The notes under the pieces: model-generated | Database searches by the model: none | The model's input: only the letters and a program-made list of their open reading frames with translations | What the model was told of the DNA's origin: nothing | Program-made: the position numbers and the translations under genes | Assembly (NCBI RefSeq): GCF_018736065.1 | Contig: NZ_CP076128.1 | Location: 1,984,001-2,048,000, forward strand | Reading direction: 5' to 3' | Source of the DNA: Flammeovirga kamogawensis | GTDB taxonomy: Bacteria; Bacteroidota; Bacteroidia; Cytophagales; Flammeovirgaceae | Length of the DNA stretch: 64,000 nt | Shown here: in pieces, positions 35,419-44,395 of the stretch | How the letters are laid out: every line of letters begins with the position of its first letter | How positions within the stretch are numbered: the first letter of the stretch is position 1

Positions 35419-38199
35419 ATGAAAACAACTCTACTATCTATTTTTTTAACTATTTACTGTGGAATAACATTTTGTCAACAACTATCTCAACTACCAAAAA
35501 TTAGAAATTTTCAGAAGAATGAATACAAAGCACTTCCTCAAAGTTGGGCTATTGTTCAGGACAATAAAGGAATTATTTATTTTGGTAATAACGATGGTTT
35601 ACTTCAGTTTGATGGTGAAAATTGGACTATCTATCCCCTTCCTAATAAAAGTATTGTTCGTTCTATTCTTTTTAAAAATGATACTATATACGTTGGTGGG
35701 CAAGGTGAAATTGGTTACTTCTCTTTAAAAGGAGACAACACGCTTATTTATCACTCGCTATCTAATCAACTACATAAAATTGATTTTGAAGATGTTTGGA
35801 ATATTGTAGAAGATAAAGATGGAGGTGTGGTTTTTCATTCTCAACAAAATGACTATCAATACAAAGGCAATGTACTCACAAAAATTCCTCATCATGAAGG
35901 AGAGTACTTATTTAGGGTTAAGCATTTACTTATTTCATCAGAAGACCACCTATTAAAAGAGTTTAATTTTGATGTTCCTATCCGTAGTATTCAAGTAAAC
36001 AGTGATGGGCATTTCCTACTATTTTCAAGAGATAAAGGAATTTACCTTTACAACCATAAAGAAATTAAAAAATGGCATAATAAAACATTACAGGTAATCC
36101 AAAAAGCGGGTATCTATTCCGTTATTCCATTATCTACATCTGGAAATGTTAAGCATTATGCCATTGGGTCTGTTAAAAATGGAGTCTTTATTATTAATGA
36201 AAATGGAAAAATTGTATCACATTATAACAAAGAAAATGGATTAGCAAATAACACTGTACTTGCTATGTATCAAGACAGAGACAACGAACTTTGGTGTGGT
36301 TTAGATAATGGTATTTCTAAGATAGATCTATTTTCTCCAGTCAGTTATTACTCTGATAATATTAACTTCAATCCATCCGTTTATAGTGCTCAATTTTATA
36401 AATCAAATTATTATATCGGTACAAATCAAGGGGTATTTAAAAGAAGTAAAAAAGGTATTAATCACAGTAAAGTAAAAGGAATTGAAGAGCAAATTTGGAA
36501 AATTTTCATTTGGAATGAGCAGCTTTATGTTGCACATAATCATGGTTTATCAATTTTAAAAAATGATATTTTTCAACCTATTTTTACTTTAGAAGGTGTA
36601 TGGGATGGACAGATTTTACTTTCTAATACTAATTATCTATTAATTGGTACATACAAAGGCTTTAGGCTAGTAGATAAAAAGCATAATGTATCTGATATAA
36701 TAGAAGGTTTAGATGTTACTGCTAGAATTTTTGTTCAACTAGATAATCATGAAATTTGGATGTCTCATGGGTATAAAGGTGTGTATAAGTGCATTTTATC
36801 TCAGGATCAAAAATCTTTTTCTACAGTAGAATTTTACAATAGTTCAAATGGTTTACCATCATCTATTTTTAATAATGTTTTTAAAGTAAAAGATGAACTT
36901 TTTGTAGGTGCTCTACATGGAATTTTCACATACAACAATGATAGAAACAAGTTTGAAATAACAAATGATATCAACGGAATTAACTCTACAGATACCACTC
37001 ATATCAAATACCTAAAGATGGATAACTCTGAAAGGTTATGGATGCTTTCTAATTTAAATTTCACAATTTCTAATAATGAAGATAATCTTGTACTCAATAA
37101 CTTTATAGGCAATTTTGTAGCTGGTTTTGAATTTGTAAAAGAACAAAGCAAAAACGAGTTTATTATTGGTTTAGAAGAAGGTTATGCCGTGCTATCAATT
37201 GATAGTTATAAAAAACCTATATTACCTTTAGAAACACTAATTTCTACTATTCAAGTGGGTGATAAAACTGAGCATTTAAGAACGAGCTCAAAAGAAAGAA
37301 GAACCACAAAAATTCCATTTGATAAAAATCAAATCACATTTAATTTTACAAACCCTTATTATAAAAATTTAGACTATAATCAGTACAGGTATTATTTAAA
37401 AGGATTTGAAAAAGATTGGTCGGAATGGTCTACAAAAAATGCAAAAACATACTCTTTTTTAAATGAAGGGAAATATAGTTTTTTGGTTCAAAGCAGAAAC
37501 GTGAATAATGCTCTATCTAATATTACAACTTATAGTTTCGAAATTACACCTCCTTGGTACAGGTCTACTTTTGCTTATATATTATATCTAATTGCTTTTG
37601 TTTCTTTTTTCTTATTTACTATCCTTTTCTTAAAACACAGGGCAAAAAGAGAAAAAAGGTATTTAATGCTAAAACAAACCAACGATATGCATGAGTTAGA
37701 ATATAAGCTCATGAAAGAAGTTACTAGTTCCCAAGAAGAAATTGTAAAGCTAAAAAATGAAAAACTAAAAACAGAAATCAATAGTAAAAACGAAGAACTT
37801 GCAGCTGTAACTATGGCTATCATGCAAAAAAACCAAGGTCTACAATCTATAAAAGAGAAATTACAAGATAAATACAACACCTCTAAGGATAGAGATATTA
37901 GACAAATAATAAAGAAAATTGATGAAGCAACAGATGTTGAAAATGATTGGGATGAATTTAGTATTCGCTTTGACCAAGTATACGATAATTTCTTTGAGAA
38001 ATTAAAATCAAAATACCCGGCACTTACCCATAGGGATATTCAAATTTGTGCTTACCTAAAAATGAAGCTGACAAGTAAAGAAATTGCAAATACACTTAAC
38101 ATTACAGTTAGGAGTGTGGAGCAAAGTAGATACCGTTTAAGAAAAAAAATGAACCTATCACATGAAGAGAATTTGCTAGATAAGATTCTTTCAATTTAA
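35419..38199 (+). CDS. Membrane-spanning propeller / Y_Y_Y / LuxR-type regulator
   Basis: 926 residues. Signal peptide (~1-19). A periplasmic beta-propeller of two-component-regulator type repeats (~35-610: WAIVQDNKGIIYFGNNDGLL, MYQDRDNELWCGLDNGISK) is followed by a Y_Y_Y domain (~625-710: YRYYLKGFEKDWSEWS). One membrane segment at ~716-742, then a cytoplasmic coiled coil (~745-830) and a C-terminal LuxR-like helix-turn-helix (~870-915: LTSKEIANTLNITVRSVEQSRYRL). It has no kinase or receiver, unlike hybrid two-component systems, so it is a one-component sensor that binds DNA from the membrane. It lies immediately upstream of the GH81 and GH64 genes on the same strand, which makes beta-glucan oligosaccharides the likely signal. 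Confidence 0.92.
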   Translation: MKTTLLSIFLTIYCGITFCQQLSQLPKIRNFQKNEYKALPQSWAIVQDNKGIIYFGNNDGLLQFDGENWTIYPLPNKSIVRSILFKNDTIYVGGQGEIGYFSLKGDNTLIYHSLSNQLHKIDFEDVWNIVEDKDGGVVFHSQQNDYQYKGNVLTKIPHHEGEYLFRVKHLLISSEDHLLKEFNFDVPIRSIQVNSDGHFLLFSRDKGIYLYNHKEIKKWHNKTLQVIQKAGIYSVIPLSTSGNVKHYAIGSVKNGVFIINENGKIVSHYNKENGLANNTVLAMYQDRDNELWCGLDNGISKIDLFSPVSYYSDNINFNPSVYSAQFYKSNYYIGTNQGVFKRSKKGINHSKVKGIEEQIWKIFIWNEQLYVAHNHGLSILKNDIFQPIFTLEGVWDGQILLSNTNYLLIGTYKGFRLVDKKHNVSDIIEGLDVTARIFVQLDNHEIWMSHGYKGVYKCILSQDQKSFSTVEFYNSSNGLPSSIFNNVFKVKDELFVGALHGIFTYNNDRNKFEITNDINGINSTDTTHIKYLKMDNSERLWMLSNLNFTISNNEDNLVLNNFIGNFVAGFEFVKEQSKNEFIIGLEEGYAVLSIDSYKKPILPLETLISTIQVGDKTEHLRTSSKERRTTKIPFDKNQITFNFTNPYYKNLDYNQYRYYLKGFEKDWSEWSTKNAKTYSFLNEGKYSFLVQSRNVNNALSNITTYSFEITPPWYRSTFAYILYLIAFVSFFLFTILFLKHRAKREKRYLMLKQTNDMHELEYKLMKEVTSSQEEIVKLKNEKLKTEINSKNEELAAVTMAIMQKNQGLQSIKEKLQDKYNTSKDRDIRQIIKKIDEATDVENDWDEFSIRFDQVYDNFFEKLKSKYPALTHRDIQICAYLKMKLTSKEIANTLNITVRSVEQSRYRLRKKMNLSHEENLLDKILSI

Positions 38200-38396
38200 T
38201 AAGCCGTCAACCCTAGTTATCAAACATCGCTAAGTGAATTACTTAAACACTTTAAGTTAGCTTCTACTATAAAAACTAATTCCAAATAATACTTCCATTG
38301 AACACTTTAAGTATTTAAGTGTGTAGTAGTGGTTCAACTCCAATAAATAACTTAAACAACACACAAACAGTAATTTATATATTTCCCCATGAAATA

Positions 38397-38441
38397 GTGT
38401 GAGGTAAAATAGAGTTGTATTGTGTGGTAAAGTAGAGGTGT
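38397..38441 (+). repeat. Imperfect direct repeat upstream of GH81
   Basis: Copies at 38397-38418 and 38422-38441 share 18 of 20 aligned bases with one 2-base gap. Both begin GTGTG and contain GTAAA and TAGAG. Start-to-start spacing of 25 bases is near two helical turns, which suits a dimeric activator. A chance repeat is possible. Confidence 0.5.
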
Positions 38442-38507
38442 TATTCTTTAAAAGAGTCCTATTTACACCTAATATTGTCATATCAGTTTATGAGGACACT
38501 CAAACTA

Positions 38508-38522
38508 CTATCGCTATAAAAC
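38508..38522 (+). promoter_or_regulatory. Leader motif shared with GH64 (copy 1)
   Basis: CTATCGCTATAAAAC ends 14 bases before the GH81 ATG. The same word with one change is at 44366-44380, ending 15 bases before the GH64 ATG. Confidence 0.55.
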
Positions 38523-38536
38523 TTAACACAGAAAGT

Positions 38537-41500
38537 ATGAAAACTAGATTACTACTATGGAGCTTTATTATAAGCTCTCTATTCTATTTTGACACACACG
38601 CACAAATTGTCCCTGTCGGTCAGGGCAGTTACACTACAACATTTCCAGGTCCTGCTGTGCAAGGGCGAAGAGAACAACCTAGAGGTTTAGGGTTTGGTAC
38701 AAAAGCGACCCCTAAAGTATCTAGCAATTTGGATGGCATTCCAGTACCTACAAATGATTGGTGGTCTACCCTACTTTGGACTACCTACAATAGTTCGTCA
38801 CATGGATGGGGGTTTTATGCTTATCCTTTATCTTACCGTTCTAAGCCAGATGGCTTGGCTATTGAATACACAATTCCTATTTCGAGTGAACGAAATAACA
38901 AACAACCGATGTCTGAGGTTGCTCCGATTATTATAGGCGTTGAAGGACTTGGTACTTCAGAATCTTTGGTAGATAATTTCTCTGATTGGACAGTTACTGC
39001 AGCTTGGTTTGAAGGAAATCATAATTTTAAGGCAACAATTGGTATGGCAATGCCTTTTACGTACTTCGAAAAATCTCCGTCTGAAGTAGCTTCTGTTAAA
39101 CTAAATTTCCCTTCTCCTGTTACAATTCAAGGTAATATTTTAATTATTGAAGAGAACTACAATGGAGCAGATTATGCAGTTTATGGACCTGAGGGTACTA
39201 CTTGGACTAAAGTTGGTAATTCATATACTTCAAATTTGAATGGTAAAACCTATTGGAGTATTGCACACTTACCAGAAGATATTGATATCCAAACTGCAGT
39301 AAATGAGCTAAAACAATATGCTTATGTATTCCCAAAAAACACAACTGTAAATTGGCAATACAATGACGCAACTGCTACCATGACCACAAACTTTAATGTT
39401 GAAGTGGATGTAAAAGAGGGTTTAAATAATCAATTTTTATTAGGTCTACTTCCTCATCAATGGGGTAATCTACCAACTGGAGCACCTGCATTGCATTCGT
39501 ATTCTTATCCTTCTGTAAGAGGAGAAATTAAATCTATGGTAGCAAATAGCTATACAATAGATCATAAATTTCAAGGTATACTTCCAACGTTACCTAATTT
39601 AGGAAAATACAGTGATTCTTACTCTCAATCGGAACTTTATAAAATGGTTGACGATGTAAGTGGTGGATCTTTAGCAACATGGACAGACTCTTACAACGAT
39701 GGTAAAAAGATGAATCGTTTGGCACAATTGGCTCATATTGCTGATCAATTAGGAAACGAAACAGCAAAAGAAAAATTAGTTACTACAGTAAAAGAAAGAA
39801 TAGAAGATTGGTTATCAGCGGAGAGTGATGAGACTGATTTTATCATGTATTATGATGAAGATTGGAAAGCATTATTGGGTTTCCCTGCCGGTCATGGTCA
39901 AGATTATAATTTAAATGATCATCATTTTCATTGGGGTTATTTTATTCACATGGCTGCAATGATTGAACAATACGAGCCAGGTTGGGCAGATCAATGGGGT
40001 GAAATGGTCAACCTTTTAGTAAGAGATGCTTCAGCTTATGATCATAACGATGAAATGTTTCCTTATCTAAGAAATTTCAGTCCATATGCAGGGCACTGCT
40101 GGGCAAATGGTTCTAGTACTGATCCAAATGGTAATGATCAAGAATCTAGTTCAGAAAGTATGCAATTTCACTCTGCTCTTATTCACTGGGGAGAAGTTAC
40201 AGGTAATAAAGAAATTCGTGATTTAGGTATCTACCTTTACACTACAGAACTTTCTGCTATCGAAGAATATTGGTGGGATGTAAACGACAGAACTTTCCAA
40301 CCAGAATTAGGTTACGAAGCTGTTTCTAGAATTTGGGGAGCTGGTTATGATGCCGAAACTTTCTGGACTCTTGATATTGGTCCTATGTGGGGAATCAATT
40401 TCTTGCCTATCCATGGAGGATCTTTATATTTGGGTTACAGACCTGAACTGGTACAAACATTATGGGATGACATTACCGCCAACACAGGCATTTTAAATAG
40501 AGAGCAAAACCCTAATATTTGGTACGATATCTATTGGATGTATCTTTCTTTTGTTGACCCAGAAAAAGCATTAGGTTATTTTGAAGGATATCAAGATTAT
40601 TCTATTGAATTTGGTGAATCTAAGGCACATACTTATTATTGGTTACACAATATGGTGGCATTAGGGCAAGTAGATGTTTCCATTACAGCCAATCACCCTA
40701 TTGCAAGTGTATTTGATAAAAATGGCGACAAAACGTATGTTGCTCATAACTATTCAAACCAAACAATAATGGTTACTTATTCTGATGGAACACTTTTGGA
40801 AGTACCAGCAAGATCTACAGCTACAAGCAAAGATGTTCCTTTAGATGTTGCCATCACAAACCCTTTTAATGGTCAAAAATTTCCTACAGACACCAACATT
40901 ACTTTAAATGCAACTGTAGAAAGAGGTACACCAGATAAAGTAGAGTTCTATGATGGAGAAACATTATTAGGAACAACAACTTCACCTCCTTATTCTATCA
41001 CTCTTCCAAGTGTTCAAGATTACGTTTACAACTATAATGTAAGAGCATATATTGGAAATGAATACAAACAATCTAAATATGCATCGGTACAAGTAGGATT
41101 AGGTATTCCACAAGATCCTTATGCAGCTTCTCCTGCAACTATTCCTGGTACTTTATTTTCTGGTCAGTACGATCAAGGTGGGCAAAATGTAGCTTATTAC
41201 GATGTTTCTCCATATAATGAAGGAGATGCCAGAACAGACGAATATGTTGATGTTTCTGTCTCTCAATCTGAAGGTCTTTCTGTTGGGTGGATTGATAAAA
41301 ATGAATGGTTAGAATACACTATTAATGCTACACAAACAGGTATGTATGATGTAGAATTTAAAGTAGCTTCAGGTCTTTCTGAAGGAGGTGGACCATTACA
41401 CTTAGAGGTTGATGAAGTTCCTTTAGGTACACCTGCTGCAATTAATTATACAGGTGATTGGGGAGCATGGCAAAGTGTAGAAATTAAAGATATTCCTATT

Positions 41501-44218
41501 ACTCAAGGAGAACACATTATACGTTTAGTTGCAGATGGTGGAGGGTTCAATTTAGGTAGGTTTACCTTTACTAGAATAGGAGAAATTACAGATCAAGAAG
41601 CTCCTACAACTCCAGAAAACTTAACTGTTACAAATAAAGGAGTAGATTACTTAACTATCGCATGGGATGCTGCTACAGATAATATTGGTATTAGTGGTTA
41701 TCAATTATCGTTAAATGGAGCTGTTGTTACAACAGTTAATAACTTAAACTATACATTTAATGGCTTAACTGATGCTACTAATTACACTATTTCTGTGGTT
41801 GCTATCGACAATACTAACAATACATCTATCGCTTCTACACTAACGGAGACTACACTTCCAATCATCTTAGATGAAGAACCTCCAACTGAGATTTCAAGAT
41901 TAGCGATAGAAAATGTTGATGTGGCTACTTTGTCACTTTCTTGGAGCCCTGCCACCGATAATATTGGCGTAGTTGGCTATCAAGTATTTTCAAACGGTAA
42001 TTTATTAGCACAAACTAATGATACCTTAGTTTCACTATTAAACCTATCTCCATCAACAAACTATGTTTTAGAAGTAATCGCATTAGATGCATCAGGAAAT
42101 ACATCTGCAGCCGTTTCTGTTACTGTTACTACTTTAGATGATGTATTGGCTCCAGAATTCACTTCAGCTATTACTTTACAAGAAGCAACGCAAGAAACTT
42201 TAACTATCAGTTGGGCTGCAGCTTCTGATAACGTTGGTGTTGCTGGATATGAAATTTACCTTGATGGTGTTTTTCATGGCAGCACAGTTGATTTAAATTA
42301 TTCATTTAGTGGGTTATTAGCAGAAACTACTTATGCTATAGAAATTTTAGCATCCGATTTCCAAGGTAATGTTTCAACTCCTTTAACGAATACATTCTCT
42401 ACAAATCCATTGCAAGTTGTTTGTACAGGAGGTTCTGATAATAATGATTACACTTATGAGGTTTCTAATGAAGACAGTAATCCCACAATAACATTTATTC
42501 CAAGTAGAACAGGAGTTGGATCTACAACAGTTTTACTTTACTACAAAGTAAACAATGGAGGTTTAGGAGGATATATTGTCTCTGCAAACTCACCATATAC
42601 CATTAACGCAAATGCAGATGATACTATTGAGTTTTATTACACTTATAGTGTTCCTGAAGGCGGTGAACGTAATACGGCTGCTACACCTCATACAGTAACT
42701 ATTGGCGAATGTGGTGGTAGTTCTGGAGGAGGGAATGATATCCAAGCTCCTACCTCTCCCTTAAATTTATTGGCAAGTAATATTACAACAAATTCGGCTT
42801 CTATTACATGGAGTGCTTCTACTGATAATATTGGTGTTGTTGGGTATGATATTGTTGTAAATGGTAGTATCAGTTCTACTACAGGTACCCAAACTACTCT
42901 AAATGAGTTGACTGAAAACACCGTCTACACTGTAAATGTAATTGCTAAAGATATTGCAGGAAATACATCTGTAGCAGCTTCTACAACCTTTACAACATTA
43001 GAAAACTCTACAGGTGGAGAAACAGGAAATTGCAGTGGGAATGATGCTAATGGAGATTATACTTATGAATTAAGTAATGTAAATGGTAAAACGGCAATCA
43101 CTTTTATTCCAAGTAGATCTGGTGTAGCCAATTCAACACTAATTGTATATTATGCAGGTAGTGCTGGTGCTGGACACCCTGGGTATTTCTTTACAACAAA
43201 TACAGCACATCCTACAACTATAGATGCTGGAGATGATATTCATTTCTATTTTACATACAATGTTCCTGAAGGTGGAGAACGAAATACTGCTGCGACGCCT
43301 CATTTAGAAAACATATCAAATTGTAACAACAATGGTGGTGGAAATGAAGGTGATACTGAAGTTCCATCGAGTCCGTCTAATTTAAGTGCTACTGCGGTAA
43401 CTACATCCTCTTTTACGATCTCATGGAGTGCTTCTTCTGATAACATTGGCGTTGTTGGTTATGACATTTATTTAGATAATGTATTTACATCATCAACTAC
43501 TTCCACATCTTATAGCTTCTCTCAGTTAGTTGATAATACAACTTATTCTATAAAAATAGTAGCAAAAGATGCAGCAGGAAATACAAATGAAAATGCAATT
43601 TCTATAACTACAAATGCAGATAACTCTAACGGAGGAAATTATACTTGTGATGGTGATGCAGGCTTTACAACAGCTAGTACAGTAGATTATTATTACACAG
43701 TAGCCTATGAAGGGAATAATGTAATTATAGGTTTTGAACCTCAAAGAAATGGCGTTGGCTCTTCTACAAGATTATTAATTATAAATGGTGCAGGATATCA
43801 TATGGACAATGATGGTGATGGTACTTATTCTTATACTGTTCAAAATACTTCATCAGTTGATTTCTATTTTGTTTATAACGTACCAGAAGGTGGAGAAAGA
43901 AATGGAAGTACGGCTATGCATACTTGTTCATCTAGTGGTAGTCGTTATATCACATTAGAAGATGACTTAAAGGATCTTTCTTTATCAATTTATCCTAACC
44001 CAGCTCAGCATCAATTACACTTAGATTTCACAAGTACTGTTGAAGATGAAGACTTCGAAATTAGAATTATCAACTTAGGTAACGGGCAAGTCAAAGAGAT
44101 GGTAAAAAGTACAAGTTTGTCTAACACTTTTAATGTAAGTGATTATTCATCTGGGATTTATTTGATTGAAATTACATCAGCGCATTATTATTCAACTAAA
44201 AAATGGATCAAACAGTAA
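38537..44218 (+). CDS. GH81 endo-beta-1,3-glucanase, multidomain, T9SS secreted
   Basis: 1893 residues from MKTRLLLWSF at 38537 (the frame opens at 38420 but a signal peptide starts here, cut near THAQ). The GH81 catalytic domain (~35-740) shows VPTNDWWSTLLW, DLNDHHFHWGYF and the catalytic pair Glu536/Glu540 in NDQESSSES. These match the QESSSEA motif of laminarinases. Then come an Ig-like domain (~770-850: VEFYDGETLLGTT), a CBM6-like domain (~860-1010: GWIDKNEWLEYTI), three FN3 domains, then Cys-bounded modules alternating with two further FN3 domains, and a YPNP sorting domain. It cleaves beta-1,3-glucan (laminarin, curdlan) outside the cell. The modules probably bind glucan. It sits after the propeller-LuxR regulator and before GH64. 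Confidence 0.94.
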   Translation: MKTRLLLWSFIISSLFYFDTHAQIVPVGQGSYTTTFPGPAVQGRREQPRGLGFGTKATPKVSSNLDGIPVPTNDWWSTLLWTTYNSSSHGWGFYAYPLSYRSKPDGLAIEYTIPISSERNNKQPMSEVAPIIIGVEGLGTSESLVDNFSDWTVTAAWFEGNHNFKATIGMAMPFTYFEKSPSEVASVKLNFPSPVTIQGNILIIEENYNGADYAVYGPEGTTWTKVGNSYTSNLNGKTYWSIAHLPEDIDIQTAVNELKQYAYVFPKNTTVNWQYNDATATMTTNFNVEVDVKEGLNNQFLLGLLPHQWGNLPTGAPALHSYSYPSVRGEIKSMVANSYTIDHKFQGILPTLPNLGKYSDSYSQSELYKMVDDVSGGSLATWTDSYNDGKKMNRLAQLAHIADQLGNETAKEKLVTTVKERIEDWLSAESDETDFIMYYDEDWKALLGFPAGHGQDYNLNDHHFHWGYFIHMAAMIEQYEPGWADQWGEMVNLLVRDASAYDHNDEMFPYLRNFSPYAGHCWANGSSTDPNGNDQESSSESMQFHSALIHWGEVTGNKEIRDLGIYLYTTELSAIEEYWWDVNDRTFQPELGYEAVSRIWGAGYDAETFWTLDIGPMWGINFLPIHGGSLYLGYRPELVQTLWDDITANTGILNREQNPNIWYDIYWMYLSFVDPEKALGYFEGYQDYSIEFGESKAHTYYWLHNMVALGQVDVSITANHPIASVFDKNGDKTYVAHNYSNQTIMVTYSDGTLLEVPARSTATSKDVPLDVAITNPFNGQKFPTDTNITLNATVERGTPDKVEFYDGETLLGTTTSPPYSITLPSVQDYVYNYNVRAYIGNEYKQSKYASVQVGLGIPQDPYAASPATIPGTLFSGQYDQGGQNVAYYDVSPYNEGDARTDEYVDVSVSQSEGLSVGWIDKNEWLEYTINATQTGMYDVEFKVASGLSEGGGPLHLEVDEVPLGTPAAINYTGDWGAWQSVEIKDIPITQGEHIIRLVADGGGFNLGRFTFTRIGEITDQEAPTTPENLTVTNKGVDYLTIAWDAATDNIGISGYQLSLNGAVVTTVNNLNYTFNGLTDATNYTISVVAIDNTNNTSIASTLTETTLPIILDEEPPTEISRLAIENVDVATLSLSWSPATDNIGVVGYQVFSNGNLLAQTNDTLVSLLNLSPSTNYVLEVIALDASGNTSAAVSVTVTTLDDVLAPEFTSAITLQEATQETLTISWAAASDNVGVAGYEIYLDGVFHGSTVDLNYSFSGLLAETTYAIEILASDFQGNVSTPLTNTFSTNPLQVVCTGGSDNNDYTYEVSNEDSNPTITFIPSRTGVGSTTVLLYYKVNNGGLGGYIVSANSPYTINANADDTIEFYYTYSVPEGGERNTAATPHTVTIGECGGSSGGGNDIQAPTSPLNLLASNITTNSASITWSASTDNIGVVGYDIVVNGSISSTTGTQTTLNELTENTVYTVNVIAKDIAGNTSVAASTTFTTLENSTGGETGNCSGNDANGDYTYELSNVNGKTAITFIPSRSGVANSTLIVYYAGSAGAGHPGYFFTTNTAHPTTIDAGDDIHFYFTYNVPEGGERNTAATPHLENISNCNNNGGGNEGDTEVPSSPSNLSATAVTTSSFTISWSASSDNIGVVGYDIYLDNVFTSSTTSTSYSFSQLVDNTTYSIKIVAKDAAGNTNENAISITTNADNSNGGNYTCDGDAGFTTASTVDYYYTVAYEGNNVIIGFEPQRNGVGSSTRLLIINGAGYHMDNDGDGTYSYTVQNTSSVDFYFVYNVPEGGERNGSTAMHTCSSSGSRYITLEDDLKDLSLSIYPNPAQHQLHLDFTSTVEDEDFEIRIINLGNGQVKEMVKSTSLSNTFNVSDYSSGIYLIEITSAHYYSTKKWIKQ
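42422..42712 (+). repeat. Cys-bounded VPEGGERN module, GH81 copy 1
   Basis: 97 codons, from Cys to Cys. It has DYTYEVS, an ITFIPSRTGVG strand and FYYTYSVPEGGERN. Resembles CBM56-type beta-1,3-glucan-binding domains by strand pattern; the family call is tentative. Confidence 0.6.
43031..43324 (+). repeat. Cys-bounded VPEGGERN module, GH81 copy 2
   Basis: 98 codons, Cys to Cys, with DYTYELS, ITFIPSRSGVA and FYFTYNVPEGGERN. Same family as the other five copies in GH81 and GH64. Confidence 0.6.
43646..43927 (+). repeat. Cys-bounded VPEGGERN module, GH81 copy 3
   Basis: 94 codons, Cys to Cys, directly before the sorting domain. 87 of 94 residues match the last module of GH64 (47150-47431). From 43715 to 43912 the DNA differs at only 8 of 198 positions. 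Confidence 0.85.
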
Positions 44219-44258
44219 ATAAATAGTAGTTCAAGCTAAAAACTAACTTTTCTCAAAA

Positions 44259-44282
44259 GGTGTCCTCTTAATTGAGGACACC
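44259..44282 (+). other. Perfect 9-bp hairpin between GH81 and GH64
   Basis: GGTGTCCTC and GAGGACACC flank a 6-base loop. No T-run follows on the plus strand, so it is a poor terminator. It could stabilise an mRNA end, cause partial termination, or be an operator. Confidence 0.7.
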
Positions 44283-44365
44283 ACTTAAAAACAAAATCAC
44301 AAAAAAGAATTGACTTAAATAAGTCCTGGGTACATACACCCTTTATTTTAAATATATCTATTGTT

Positions 44366-44380
44366 CTATCGCTATTAAAC
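44366..44380 (+). promoter_or_regulatory. Leader motif shared with GH81 (copy 2)
   Basis: CTATCGCTATTAAAC, one mismatch to 38508-38522, at almost the same distance from the ATG (15 versus 14 bases). Two ACTTAA words (44283, 44313) also lie upstream, as in the GH81 region. Confidence 0.55.
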
Positions 44381-44395
44381 ACAAAAGCAACTAAA

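Larger units (their letters stand above)
38200..38536 (+). promoter_or_regulatory. Complex upstream region of the GH81 gene
   Basis: 337 bases without a gene. It contains an inverted repeat ACTTAA-N5-TTAAGT (38241-38257), two more TTAAGT words (38307-38312, 38315-38320) and ACTTAA at 38350 and 38521. An imperfect direct repeat of ~20 bases lies at 38397-38418 and 38422-38441. The 15-base word shared with the GH64 leader is at 38508-38522. The reading frame upstream of 38537 continues through it, but the signal peptide starts at 38537. Confidence 0.5.

Noticed and set aside
38257-38481. 74-residue minus-strand reading frame upstream of GH81
   Set aside because: It lies in a region dense with repeats and regulatory words, has no recognisable start context or family, and its composition looks like translated intergenic DNA.
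38420-38536. N-terminal extension of the GH81 protein
   Set aside because: The 39 extra codons are not signal-peptide-like and overlap the direct repeat and the leader motif. A good signal peptide starts at 38537.
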